From contig JACNMN010000015.1 of the NCBI GenBank assembly GCA_020622165.1, positions 1-64,000 on the forward strand: a DNA stretch of 64,000 nucleotides, written 5' to 3'. The notes beneath the pieces are model-generated. The model saw nothing but the letters and a program-made list of their open reading frames with translations, was not told the origin of the DNA and searched no databases. Shown here piece after piece: positions 25,609 through 34,827 of this stretch. Position 1 is the stretch's first letter, and every line of letters starts with the position of its first letter. The DNA is from Boseongicola sp. H5. Its GTDB lineage: Bacteria; Pseudomonadota; Alphaproteobacteria; Rhodobacterales; Rhodobacteraceae. A program made the translations under genes and the position numbers.

Positions 25609-26394
25609 TAGTGCCGAATGTAGGGCTTGATCGGCCATTATTGCTACACCACCGTGGCGAGGCCCACTCAACGCCGCCACTCCGGCAAGCAAAGCTGCTG
25701 GAAGATTCGCACCGGTAGAAGCGCAGACCCTGGCAGCGAATGTCGAAGGGTTTAATTCATGGTCACTCAACAAAACTAATGCCTGCCGGACGACATCGCA
25801 TACTTGCCGCGTAACGCCCCATTTGCTGCCGATCCGCTCGTGAATTGGTCCTGCAGCGGGTTCCGCTAAACAGGCGTTGGTGACGACAGAAAGAGCGCGC
25901 CCAACCTCCTTCGCAAAATCGGGTGGATCTCGACCGACGAGCGATGGCGCGTTATCAACCTCCTCCGCAAGGGCCTTCATTGCTCGCGTAAAAGGTGACC
26001 CCCCAGAAAATCGAGCCCTCGTATCCGGAAGAACAATCTGGTCGAGACCGCACAATAGTGCGGCGGTTTCTTCAAGTGTCATTTGCCGGGCGCAGTCTTC
26101 AATCTTGTGTCCCCGCAACCAGATTGTTCTTTCTCGAACTTCGGAGATCGATGTCGCCAATACCGGATCACCCCACCGAATGGCCGCTTGCGCGACATCG
26201 TCCCGCGCTCTGGGGCGGCGGTTCTGACGCAGCAAGCGCTCCAAATCGGGCGCGGAGTATAGGCTGTGCCGCGCGTCACTCGGATCCATCATTGTGCGGA
26301 TGCGGTGGCGCGAAACATACGCGTAGAGGGTTTGCGCCTTCACACCCAGTAACGCGCAGGCAGCATTTGCATCCATCCACTCGCTGCTTCTCAT
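25609..26394 (-). pseudogene. Citrate synthase-like gene with N-terminal HTH (N-terminal part, cut by IS630)
   Basis: Residues 1-60 form a MerR/HTH_17-like DNA-binding domain (WMDANAACALLGVKAQTLYAY, given as pieces DANAACALLGV and QTLYAYVSRHRI), followed by a citrate synthase N-terminal domain (ETAALLCGLD, LLSDHELNPSTFAARV with the conserved HELN, and GPRHGG). Intact length would be about 378 aa, normal for HTH-bearing citrate synthase homologues. The IS630 element removes the last third, so activity is lost. A MINI... extension from an upstream TTG (26412) is less likely than the ATG at 26394. The gene is divergent from a CoA-transferase gene, with tandem ATATTGAT repeats between them. Confidence 0.83.
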
Positions 26395-26467
26395 ATTGAT
26401 TATATTGATCAAGATTTACTTTCGATCAAGGAGTTGGACATTGGCTGCATCAGTCTAAGGAGGTCTC
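26395..26467. promoter_or_regulatory. Divergent promoter with ATATTGAT repeats
   Basis: The 73-base intergenic region holds two tandem copies of ATATTGAT (26394-26409) ending in the palindrome TTGATCAA, and a second GATCAA about 20 bases away, then the AAGGAGG ribosome-binding site of the CoA-transferase gene. The HTH domain of the adjacent citrate synthase-like protein is an obvious candidate to bind here. Confidence 0.4.
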
Positions 26468-27793
26468 ATGGCCACATCATTCCTGATCCAAATCGAAGAA
26501 GTGCTGGGCGGGCCGAGCACACCACCACCTCGCGTGATCGAAACAGGCACTGCAGAACTACCATCCTGTTTTGCCGTAACTGATCTGGCCGTGTCTACTA
26601 TGACAGCGGCGGCCAAGCAGCTTGCTGCCCTTACCGGTGCGCATAACATTGCAATTGACCGTCGGCGCGCATCTCTTTGGTTTGACATGACGTTGCGTCC
26701 AAAGGGATGGGTTTTGCCAAACGCATGGGATGCCATAGCAGGCGTTTATCAAGCATCCGATGGGTGGATAAGGCTTCACACAAACGCACCGCACCATAGA
26801 GAAGCAGCTCTGCGCGTTCTTGACTGCGATGCCGAAAAAGCCGCCGTTGGGGCAGCGGTTGCCACCTGGTGCAAGTCGAAACTCGAAGAGGCTATCGTTG
26901 CAGGCAAAGGGGCTGCTGCAGCGATGCACAGCTTAGCCGAATGGGCGGCACATCCCCAGGGCCAGGCCGTTGCTCAAGACCCTCTAATCGCATGGAATGA
27001 GGTGTCAGTAAGCAAGTCAAAAGTGGCGCTGCAGGGCCTAAAAGTACTCGACCTTACGCGGGTGCTCGCTGGTCCGGTGGCCACCCGCTTTTTGGCCGGG
27101 TATGGTGCACATGTTCTCCGGATCGACCCGCCGTGGTGGTCCGAACCTGGAGTGGAACCGGAAGTTACCCTTGGCAAGAGGCGGGCGGGTCTGAATCTGA
27201 CGTGCGCCGAGGAGCGCCAGACCTTCGAAGGTCTTCTCGCCGAGGCGGATGTTCTTGTTCACGGCTATCGACCAGGTGCATTAAGTGGCTTAGGCTACGA
27301 TAAGAGGCGTCTGCGCACAATCGCACCAGATATCATCGAAGTCAGTCTTTGTGCCTACGGGTTGCAAGGACCCTGGGCCGAACGACGTGGGTTCGACAGC
27401 CTCGTGCAAATGAGTTGCGGCATTGCGCATGAAGGCATGCTGCGAAAAAACGCGACTCATCCCGTCCCGCTGCCGGTACAGGCGCTCGATCATGCGACAG
27501 GCTATCTCATGGCTGCCGCAATTTTGCGCGCAATGCGGGTCCGAAATAAAACTGGACAAGTTCTGTCCGCCCGATTGTCTTTGGCAAGAACTGCAGCGCT
27601 TCTCATGTCCGAACCGGCTCAGGATTTCAGCGGCCACCGTATCGTAGAAACAGAGGAAGACCTGTCTGAGGCGACGGAAAAGACGAGTTGGGGGCCCGCA
27701 CGGCGCTTGTGTTTCCCAATCCTAGTGGACGGTGCGGAACCAAATTGGCCTATTCCATCCGGCGAGCTGAGAACTGACCCACCGAAGTGGTGA
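26468..27793 (+). CDS. CaiB/BaiF (class III) CoA-transferase family protein
   Basis: A 441-aa protein with the class III CoA-transferase fold. LKVLDLTRVLAGPVATRFLAGYGAHV (seen as VLDLTRVLAGP and FLAGYGAHVLRID) is the family opening, here at residue 190 rather than at the N-terminus; later come HGYRPGALSGLGYD and YGLQGPWAERRGFDSLVQ. The first 190 residues resemble a second, degenerate half of the same fold, as in two-domain members. It probably moves CoA between carboxylic acids. It is divergent from the citrate synthase-like gene, so both may act on one acyl-CoA. The usual catalytic Asp is plausible but not certain. Confidence 0.82.
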   Translation: MATSFLIQIEEVLGGPSTPPPRVIETGTAELPSCFAVTDLAVSTMTAAAKQLAALTGAHNIAIDRRRASLWFDMTLRPKGWVLPNAWDAIAGVYQASDGWIRLHTNAPHHREAALRVLDCDAEKAAVGAAVATWCKSKLEEAIVAGKGAAAAMHSLAEWAAHPQGQAVAQDPLIAWNEVSVSKSKVALQGLKVLDLTRVLAGPVATRFLAGYGAHVLRIDPPWWSEPGVEPEVTLGKRRAGLNLTCAEERQTFEGLLAEADVLVHGYRPGALSGLGYDKRRLRTIAPDIIEVSLCAYGLQGPWAERRGFDSLVQMSCGIAHEGMLRKNATHPVPLPVQALDHATGYLMAAAILRAMRVRNKTGQVLSARLSLARTAALLMSEPAQDFSGHRIVETEEDLSEATEKTSWGPARRLCFPILVDGAEPNWPIPSGELRTDPPKW

Positions 27794-28239
27794 ATACCGC
27801 TGGGTGATGGCAACAAGCGAAGCACGATTGCGGACATTGGCCTCGCTGCAGCGAGTGTCGGTTTGGTCCCGCGGCCAGTCGTCTCTCCCCCGAAGACCGC
27901 GGCGCTTAGCACGAACGACTGATCTTCTGGCCGCGCTGCGGCGAAAATTTCTGCTGCCATACAGCGCTGGTTCTGCTGCGAGCAAGCGCAGCGAAATTCG
28001 GGCGCTTCCGCTATGGACCTCGAGGCGGGCGTTCATAGCAAGCGGGAAGATCGACTGCAGGTACCACCGTTGCGAGTCGCGTAACTAAGATGCCACATCA
28101 AGCATCGCGCCGTTTCCCTGTCTTTCTACGCTACAGCCCTACTACGCCCTTGAAGGTATTGCGGCGCCGCTATTCGCGGTTCTTTTAATCGTCCCGATCC
28201 GGGGCCGTCATCTGACGTCCCCAGCAGACGGGAACGAGC
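27794..28239. other. Gene-free stretch before the trb operon
   Basis: No convincing gene is seen in these 446 bases; the open frames are arginine-rich antisense-like translations. The last 100 bases should hold the trb promoter, but no clear sigma-70 hexamers stand out. The boundary between cargo and backbone must lie within this stretch. Confidence 0.4.
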
Positions 28240-29226
28240 ATGGCGTCAGTATTTCAGCAATCCGAGACGGTCTCACGCGGCAGCCGCATGCTACGCACGG
28301 CGCTCGGTCCCGCGATCGCAGCCTATCTCGACGACGCGCAGATCGTCGAGATCATGCTCAATCCCGACGGCCGGCTTTGGATCGACCAGCTTTCCGTCGG
28401 CCTTTCCCAAACCGAACATCGGCTTTCGGCGGCCGATGGCGAGCGTATCGTCCGGCTCGTCGCGCATCACGTCGGCGCGGAGGTTCATGCCGGCGCCCCG
28501 CGCGTTTCGGCCGAGCTTCCCGATACGGGGGAGCGTTTCGAGGGTCTTCTTCCGCCCGTGGTGGCCGCCCCGACCTTTGCGATCCGCAAGCCCGCCGTCG
28601 CCGTCTTCACGCTACAGGACTACGTTGCGGCAGATATCATGTCGTCCGACCAGGCGACGCAGCTTACAACCGCCGTCGCCGAACGCCGCAACATTCTGGT
28701 GGCCGGCGGAACGTCCACCGGCAAGACCACACTCACGAACGCACTTCTGGCCGAAGTCGCCAAGACCAACGACCGCGTCGTCCTGATCGAGGACACGCGT
28801 GAGCTGCAATGCGCCGCGCCGAACCTCGTCGCGCTGCGCACCAAGGACAATGTCGCATCGCTGTCCGATTTGGTGCGCTCCTCGCTGCGCCTGCGCCCCG
28901 ACCGCATCCCCATCGGCGAAGTGCGCGGCTCCGAAGCGCTTGATCTCCTCAAAGCCTGGGGCACCGGCCATCCGGGCGGCATCGGCACGATCCATGCCGG
29001 AACGGCGCTTGGTGCGCTGCGCCGCATGGAACAACTCATTCAAGAGGCCGTCGTCACCGTCCCGCGGGCGCTGATCGCCGAGACCATCGACATCGTCGCT
29101 GTGCTGTCCGGGCGCGGCTCCGTTCGCCGGCTCTCCGAACTCGCGCGCGTCGACGGCCTCGATCCCGACGGAGACTATCGCCTCACCTCCACGAACCAAG
29201 ATCCAAAAGGACCACTCGATGCCTGA
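28240..29226 (+). CDS. trbB: TrbB, VirB11-like secretion ATPase
   Basis: A 328-aa hexameric traffic ATPase of the type IV secretion system. Walker A is GGTSTGKTT near residue 156; Walker B/Asp box is in [10 protein letters not shown], and the His box in [11 protein letters not shown]. It powers pilus assembly and substrate switching at the cytoplasmic face of the inner membrane. It opens the trb operon and overlaps trbC by eight bases. Confidence 0.95.
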   Translation: MASVFQQSETVSRGSRMLRTALGPAIAAYLDDAQIVEIMLNPDGRLWIDQLSVGLSQTEHRLSAADGERIVRLVAHHVGAEVHAGAPRVSAELPDTGERFEGLLPPVVAAPTFAIRKPAVAVFTLQDYVAADIMSSDQATQLTTAVAERRNILVAGGTSTGKTTLTNALLAEVAKTNDRVVLIEDTRELQCAAPNLVALRTKDNVASLSDLVRSSLRLRPDRIPIGEVRGSEALDLLKAWGTGHPGGIGTIHAGTALGALRRMEQLIQEAVVTVPRALIAETIDIVAVLSGRGSVRRLSELARVDGLDPDGDYRLTSTNQDPKGPLDA

Positions 29227-29551
29227 ACACGCCCGACCACTTCGCCGTTTTTTAGAGGCGATCTGTCTCGCCGCTTTCGTTTCCCTGTCCTTTGCGACCG
29301 CCGCCCAAGCTGCCGGTTCGTCCATGCCGTGGGAGGCCCCGCTTCAGGCGATCCTTGAATCGATCGAAGGCCCGGTCGCCAAGATCATCGCGGTGATGAT
29401 CATCATCATCACAGGTCTGACACTCGCTTTCGGCGATACTTCCGGTGGAGCGCGGCGTCTGATCCAGATCGTTTTCGGGATTTCCATCGCCTTCGCGGCC
29501 TCAAGCTTCTTTCTATCGTTTTTCTCCTTTGGTGGCGGCGCGGTGATCTGA
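29219..29551 (+). CDS. trbC: TrbC, conjugative pilin precursor
   Basis: A 110-aa prepilin with a long signal sequence (residues 1-31, ending AAQA) and two hydrophobic segments, IIAVMIIIITGLTLAF and IVFGISIAFAASSFFL. It is the VirB2-type pilus subunit, expected to be trimmed and cyclised by the TraF-like peptidase encoded at 14597. Confidence 0.92.
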   Translation: MPEHARPLRRFLEAICLAAFVSLSFATAAQAAGSSMPWEAPLQAILESIEGPVAKIIAVMIIIITGLTLAFGDTSGGARRLIQIVFGISIAFAASSFFLSFFSFGGGAVI

Positions 29552-29654
29552 TGGGTGACGACCGGTGCACAGCACGAAAGGGTGAGGCCGATCAGCAATC
29601 GCTCCGGTGGAGCGATTGCCGGTTGAACAGGGGGCGTTTCGAGGGAGGAACGCC

Positions 29655-29936
29655 ATGAGCTCGAGCGAATGGCCGGCTGATGCCGTTCCCGGATTCACGA
29701 TCCCCGTGCATCGCGCGCTGACCGAGCCCATCCTCTTGGGCGGTGCGCCACGCACCATCGCGATTGCCAACGGAACTCTGGCCGCCGCGATCGGGCTCGG
29801 GCTGCAGCTTTGGCTCGTCGGAATCCTCTTCTGGATCGCCGGCCATGTCGCTGCGGTCTGGGCCGCCAAGCGCGATCCGCTTTTCGTCGATGTCGTGCGC
29901 CGCCATGTCCGCATCCCCGGTTATCTCGGCGTGTGA
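29655..29936 (+). CDS. trbD: TrbD, VirB3-like inner-membrane protein
   Basis: A 93-aa protein of the VirB3/TrbD family: GFTIPVHRALTEPILLGGAPR at the N-terminus (conserved PVHRAL...P and GGAPR), one hydrophobic hairpin (residues 38-68) and a short tail. It associates with the TrbE ATPase in the inner-membrane complex. The ATG at 29655 follows GGGAGGAA; in-frame codons upstream lie between trbC and trbD and have no homology. Confidence 0.92.
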   Translation: MSSSEWPADAVPGFTIPVHRALTEPILLGGAPRTIAIANGTLAAAIGLGLQLWLVGILFWIAGHVAAVWAAKRDPLFVDVVRRHVRIPGYLGV

Positions 29937-29939
29937 TCA

Positions 29940-32483
29940 ATGATGAACCTCGCCGAATATCGCCAATCCGCAACCCATCTCGCCGATTTCCTGCCCTGGG
30001 CGGCGCTCGCTGGAGAAGGCGTCGTGCTCAACAAGGACGGCTCCTTCCAGCGCACGGCGCGCTTTCGCGGGCCCGATCTCGACAGCGCGGTGCCGGCCGA
30101 ACTGGTTGCCGTCGCCGGACGGATCAACAACGCCTTACGCCGTCTCGGTTCGGGCTGGGCAGTGTTCGTCGAAGCACAGCGGGTCCCTGCCGGCGCTTAT
30201 CCTGATAGCCGCTTTCCCGATGTGGCCTCGGCTTTGGTCGATGCTGAGCGCAAGGCGCAGTTCGAGGAAGAGGGCGTGCATTTCGAGTCCCGCTATTTCC
30301 TGACGCTTTTGTTCCTACCGCCCGCCGAGGACGCCGCCCGCGCCGAGCGATTTCTCTATGAGGGGCGCGAACGTGCATCGGGGGAGGACGCGCATGAAAC
30401 CCTGGCAGGATTCGTCGATCGGACCGAGCGCGTACTGCAGCTCATCGAAGGCTTCATGCCGGACTGCGCCTGGCTCGATGATGCCGAGACGCTGACCTAT
30501 CTGCATTCGACGATCTCCAACAAGGTGCAGCGCGTCCGCGTCCCCGAGGTGCCGATGCATCTCGACGCGCTGCTCGCTGATCAGCCGCTCACCGCCGGGC
30601 TGGAACCCATGCTCGGCGAGGCGCATCTGCGGGTGCTCACCATCACGGGTTTTCCGAGCGTGACGACGCCGGGCATCCTCGACGATCTCAACCGGCTCGC
30701 TTTCCCCTATCGCTGGTCGACGCGGGCGATCATGCTCGACAAGACCGATGCGACCCGGCTGCTCGCCAAGATCCGTCGCCAATGGTTCGCCAAGCGCAAG
30801 TCGATCGCCGCGATCTTGAAAGAGATCATGACCAATGAGTCCTCGGCGCTGCTCGACACCGATGCGCACAACAAGGCGATGGATGCCGATGCCGCCCTGC
30901 AGGAACTCGGCTCCGACCTGATCGGCGAAGCCTATGTCACAGCGACCGTCGCAGTCTGGGATGCCGATCCGCGCATTGCCGAGGAGAAGCTGCGGCTGGT
31001 CGAGAAGGTCATCCAGGGCCGCGATTTCACCTGCATCGCCGAGACGGTGAATGCGGTCGAGGCCTGGCTGGGCAGTTTGCCCGGCCATGTCTACGCCAAT
31101 GTCCGCCAGCCACCGGTTTCGACACTCAACCTCGCCCATATGATCCCGCTTTCCGCGGTTTGGGCGGGGCCGGAACGGGGAGGCCCAAGCAAGGATGGGC
31201 ATTTCGCAGCGCCCCCACTGCTCTTCGGCCGGACCGAAGGCTCGACCCCGTTCCGGTTTTCCCTCCATGTCGGCGATGTCGGCCACACCCTCGTCGTCGG
31301 ACCGACCGGCGCCGGCAAATCCGTGCTGCTTGCGCTGATGGCGCTGCAGTTCCGCCGCTACGCAAACGCCCAGGTCTTCGCCTTCGACTTCGGCGGATCG
31401 ATCCGCGCCGCCGCGCTCGCCATGGGCGGCGAGTGGTACGATATGGGCGGGGCGCTGTCGGCAGACACGCCGGAGCCGGTGGCCTTGCAGCCGCTCGCCC
31501 GTATCGACGAGGAAGCCGAACGCATCTGGGCCGCGGCCTGGATCGCCGGCCTCCTCGGCCGGGAAGGGATCGAGATCGGCCCGCTCTACCGCGATCACAT
31601 CTGGTCCGCGCTTTCCAGCCTCGCCTCCGCGCCCAGGGACGAGCGGACGCTCACCGGTCTCGCCATCATCCTGCAATCGGCAGAGCTCAAACGCGCGCTG
31701 CAACCCTATACGCTCGATGGTCCCTGGGGCGTGCTGCTCGACGCCGACAGCGAAGCCTTCGGCAACGCGCGCGTCCAAGCGTTCGAGACCGAGGGGCTGA
31801 TCGGGACCGATGCCGCGCCCGGCGTGCTCGCCTATCTCTTCCACCGGATCGAGCATCGGCTCGACGGCGCGCCGACCCTGCTCATCATCGACGAGGGCTG
31901 GCTGGCGCTCGACGACAAGGGGTTTGCCGGCCAGTTGCGTGAATGGCTGAAAACGCTGAGGAAGAAGAACGCCAGCGTTGTGTTCGCCACCCAATCGCTC
32001 TCCGACATCGACGGCAGCGCAATTGCGCCGGCGATCATCGAGAGCTGCCCGACGCGCCTCTTCCTGCCCAACGAACGGGCGATCGAGCCGCAGATCAGCG
32101 ACATCTATCGCCGCTTCGGGTTGAACGACCGACAGATCGAGATCCTCGCCCGCGCAACCCCCAAACGCGACTATTACTGCCAGTCCCGCCGCGGCAACCG
32201 GCTCTTCGAGCTCGGGCTCGGCGAGGTCGCGCTCGCCTTCACCGCCACCTCTTCCAAAGGCGATCAGGCCGCCATCGCTCGCATCCTCGACGAGCATGGG
32301 CGCGAGGGTTTTGCCGCCGCCTGGCTCACTGAGCGGGGTGCGGACTGGGCGGTCGAGCTCATCCCGGACCTTCTCAATCTCGACCGATCATACCTCTTCG
32401 CTGAGCTCGAAACGCAAATCGTACGCGACCTTGCCACCACACCGATCGCCCCAACCGAAAAGGAGATCTCCCATGACCCGTAA
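29940..32483 (+). CDS. trbE: TrbE, VirB4-like secretion ATPase
   Basis: An 847-aa ATPase, normal length for TrbE/VirB4. Walker A is GPTGAGKSVLL near residue 454 and Walker B is LLIIDEGWLAL near 647; the N-terminal half is the VirB4 scaffold domain. It energises pilus biogenesis and DNA transfer. It starts four bases after trbD and overlaps trbJ by eleven bases in another frame. Confidence 0.95.
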   Translation: MMNLAEYRQSATHLADFLPWAALAGEGVVLNKDGSFQRTARFRGPDLDSAVPAELVAVAGRINNALRRLGSGWAVFVEAQRVPAGAYPDSRFPDVASALVDAERKAQFEEEGVHFESRYFLTLLFLPPAEDAARAERFLYEGRERASGEDAHETLAGFVDRTERVLQLIEGFMPDCAWLDDAETLTYLHSTISNKVQRVRVPEVPMHLDALLADQPLTAGLEPMLGEAHLRVLTITGFPSVTTPGILDDLNRLAFPYRWSTRAIMLDKTDATRLLAKIRRQWFAKRKSIAAILKEIMTNESSALLDTDAHNKAMDADAALQELGSDLIGEAYVTATVAVWDADPRIAEEKLRLVEKVIQGRDFTCIAETVNAVEAWLGSLPGHVYANVRQPPVSTLNLAHMIPLSAVWAGPERGGPSKDGHFAAPPLLFGRTEGSTPFRFSLHVGDVGHTLVVGPTGAGKSVLLALMALQFRRYANAQVFAFDFGGSIRAAALAMGGEWYDMGGALSADTPEPVALQPLARIDEEAERIWAAAWIAGLLGREGIEIGPLYRDHIWSALSSLASAPRDERTLTGLAIILQSAELKRALQPYTLDGPWGVLLDADSEAFGNARVQAFETEGLIGTDAAPGVLAYLFHRIEHRLDGAPTLLIIDEGWLALDDKGFAGQLREWLKTLRKKNASVVFATQSLSDIDGSAIAPAIIESCPTRLFLPNERAIEPQISDIYRRFGLNDRQIEILARATPKRDYYCQSRRGNRLFELGLGEVALAFTATSSKGDQAAIARILDEHGREGFAAAWLTERGADWAVELIPDLLNLDRSYLFAELETQIVRDLATTPIAPTEKEISHDP

Positions 32484-33234
32484 GTCGCTGTCGCTTCGCC
32501 TCGGCGCCGCGCTGTTCCTGACCGCGCCGGTCGCCCTCTCGCCACTTCTCATCGAGCCTGCCCATGCCTGGCGCATCGTCTACGACCCGACCAACTACGC
32601 CCAGAACGTGCTGCAAGCCGCCCGCGCGCTCGAACAGATCAACAATCAGATCACCTCGCTGCAGAACGAAGCGCAGATGCTGATCAATCAAGCGCGTAAT
32701 CTGGCGAGCTTGCCACACTCATCGCTCCAACAGTTGCAGCAATCGGTGGCGCGCACCCAGCAGCTTCTGAGTGAAGCCCAGCGGATTGCGTTCGACGTCC
32801 AGGAAATCGATCGCGCCTTTGAGACGACCTATGGCGAAGCCTCGATGACCGCCTCCGATCAATCCTTGATCGAGGACGCGCGGCAGCGCTGGCAGACCAC
32901 TGTTGCTGGCTTGCAGGATTCCATGCGCGTGCAGGCCGGCGTCGTTGGCAATATCGAGACCAACCGCGCACAGATGTCGGCACTTGTCGGCGCCAGTCAG
33001 TCGGCGACCGGCGCCTTGCAGGCGACCCAGGCCGGTAATCAGCTCCTCGCGCTCCAGGCGCAGCAGATCTCCGATTTAACCGCCGTGATTGCCGCTCAGG
33101 GGCGTGCGCAAAACCTCGAAGCCGCGCAGCGGGCCGCCGCTCAGGAACAGGCCCGCGAGCAGCGCCGCCGGTTCCTCGAACCTGGCCAAGGCTATCGGCC
33201 CGGCAATGCCGAGATGTTCCCGAACGAAGGCTGA
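32473..33234 (+). CDS. trbJ: TrbJ, VirB5-like pilus-associated protein
   Basis: A 253-aa periplasmic protein with a cleavable signal peptide (ends EPAHAW) and a long coiled-coil body rich in Gln and Ala (residues 50-240). VYDPTNYAQNVLQAARALEQ, in pieces VYDPTNYAQN and LQAARALEQI, is the typical TrbJ opening. It is the minor pilus/adhesin component. The tail RRRFLEPGQGYRPG is arginine-rich. Confidence 0.93.
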   Translation: MTRKSLSLRLGAALFLTAPVALSPLLIEPAHAWRIVYDPTNYAQNVLQAARALEQINNQITSLQNEAQMLINQARNLASLPHSSLQQLQQSVARTQQLLSEAQRIAFDVQEIDRAFETTYGEASMTASDQSLIEDARQRWQTTVAGLQDSMRVQAGVVGNIETNRAQMSALVGASQSATGALQATQAGNQLLALQAQQISDLTAVIAAQGRAQNLEAAQRAAAQEQAREQRRRFLEPGQGYRPGNAEMFPNEG

Positions 33235-33236
33235 CC

Positions 33237-33506
33237 ATGAAGGAGACCGCTCTTCCCCGGCTCGTTGCCGCCGCCTTCCTCATGTTCGCGATTGGCGTCG
33301 CGATCATCGAGTTTGGCCGGGAGGAGGACGAAGTCCGCGCCAACCGACCGATCGACACCGCCTTCGAAGACCCACTCCGCGGCGCGCTTCAGCGGTGCCA
33401 GGCGCTCGGCGAAGCGGCGGTGCGCGACACCGCCTGTCTCGATGCCTGGGCCGAGAACCGTCGCCGGTTCTTGAGCCCGGATCCGGCGTCCGAGAGGAGC
33501 GAGTGA
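33237..33506 (+). CDS. TrbK-like (TrbK-alt) putative entry-exclusion protein
   Basis: An 89-aa protein with one N-terminal membrane segment (LVAAAFLMFAIGVAIIEF) and a short periplasmic part containing two cysteines (RCQALG and TACLDAW). Position between trbJ and trbL and the W-A-x-N-R-R-R-F motif fit the TrbK-alt family proposed for entry exclusion. This is a family inference by position and pattern, without direct evidence of activity. Confidence 0.8.
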   Translation: MKETALPRLVAAAFLMFAIGVAIIEFGREEDEVRANRPIDTAFEDPLRGALQRCQALGEAAVRDTACLDAWAENRRRFLSPDPASERSE

Positions 33507-33510
33507 GTCT

Positions 33511-34827
33511 ATGGGCGGCACCGGCGTCATCGATCGTTTCCTGGAGGTCTTCACCCGCTACATCGACTCAGGCTTCGGCCTGCTTGGCGACGAAGTCGCG
33601 TTTCTGGCCACCACGCTGATCGTCATCGACGTGACGTTGGCGGCCCTCTTCTGGGCCTGGGGCGCCGATGACGACATTCTGGCACGCCTCGTCAAGAAGA
33701 CGCTGTTCGTTGGCATCTTCGCCTACATCATCTCCAACTGGAACACCCTCGCCCGCATCGTCTTCGAGAGCTTCGCCGGCCTCGGCCTGCAGGCCACTGG
33801 CACCGGCTTCACGACCGCTGACCTCCTGCGGCCCGGCCGCGTCGCCCAGGTCGGGCTCGATGCCGGACGCCCGATCCTGGAGTCGATCTCCGACCTGATG
33901 GGCTATATCAGCTTCTTCGAGAACTTCATCCAGATCGCCGTTCTGCTCTTCGCCTGGGTCATGGTGCTGCTCGCCTTCTTCATCCTGGCGATCCAGCTCT
34001 TCATCACGCTGATCGAGTTCAAGCTGACGACGCTGGCTGGCTTCGTGCTGATCCCGTTCGGCCTCTTCGGCAAGACGGCCTTTCTCGCCGAGCGCGTGCT
34101 CGGCAATGTCGTCTCCTCCGGCGTCAAGGTGCTGGTGCTCGCGGTCATCATCGGGATCGGCTCGACGCTGTTCGCCGAATTCACCGCCGGCTTCGGCGGC
34201 GAGCAACCCAACATTGAGGAGGCCATGGCGATCGTTCTCGCGGCTCTTTCCCTGCTTGGCCTCGGCATTTTCGGTCCGGGCATTGCCAACGGCCTGATCT
34301 CCGGTGGCCCGCAGCTCGGCGCCGGGGCCGCGGTCGGCACAGGCATCGCGGCCGCCGGCGTGACCGCCGCGGCCGTGGCCGGAACGGGATTGGCGGGCGG
34401 TGCGGCCATCAAAGGTGTAGCGGCCGGTGCACGCGGAGGAGCTGCCATGACTGGCGGGACAGCGGCCGCCTACAGTCTCGGCTCGGCCGGAAAGAGCGGA
34501 GCGTCCGGCGTCGCCGGTGGGCTCGGCGGCATGGCCCGTGCCGGAGCCGGCGTTGCGGTCAGCCCGCTCAGGAAGGCCGCGGGTGCCTTGAGCGAGAGCG
34601 CCCGTGGCGGCGCCCGCGCGGCCATCGCGGCGACCGGTGGGGCGATCACGGGCGGGACATCCGACGTCCCCGGCGCCGCGGGCGCGTCCGGCCCGCCCGA
34701 CTGGGCCAGGCGCATGAAGCGCTCCCAGTCCCTGCACCACGGCGCGACCGCCGCCGCCCATGCGGTGCGCTCCGGCGACAGCCATGGCGGCGGTTCCTCC
34801 ATCAATCTTTCCGAAAGCGACCGATGA
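33511..34827 (+). CDS. trbL: TrbL, VirB6-like polytopic channel protein
   Basis: A 438-aa inner-membrane protein. Six or more membrane segments occupy residues 30-270 (VAFLATTLIVIDVTLAALFW, LFVGIFAYIISNW, and so on), followed by a long Gly/Ala-rich low-complexity tail (residues 270-440), normal for TrbL. It forms the inner-membrane pore through which the DNA substrate passes. It overlaps trbF by ATGA. Confidence 0.93.
   Translation: MGGTGVIDRFLEVFTRYIDSGFGLLGDEVAFLATTLIVIDVTLAALFWAWGADDDILARLVKKTLFVGIFAYIISNWNTLARIVFESFAGLGLQATGTGFTTADLLRPGRVAQVGLDAGRPILESISDLMGYISFFENFIQIAVLLFAWVMVLLAFFILAIQLFITLIEFKLTTLAGFVLIPFGLFGKTAFLAERVLGNVVSSGVKVLVLAVIIGIGSTLFAEFTAGFGGEQPNIEEAMAIVLAALSLLGLGIFGPGIANGLISGGPQLGAGAAVGTGIAAAGVTAAAVAGTGLAGGAAIKGVAAGARGGAAMTGGTAAAYSLGSAGKSGASGVAGGLGGMARAGAGVAVSPLRKAAGALSESARGGARAAIAATGGAITGGTSDVPGAAGASGPPDWARRMKRSQSLHHGATAAAHAVRSGDSHGGGSSINLSESDR

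Noticed and set aside
27619-28036. Arginine-rich minus-strand frames before trbB
   Set aside because: They overlap the end of the CoA-transferase gene and show no domain; probable shadow frames.
30315-32297. A 660-codon minus-strand frame
   Set aside because: It lies fully antisense to trbE, has no domain signature, and trbE has clear Walker motifs.
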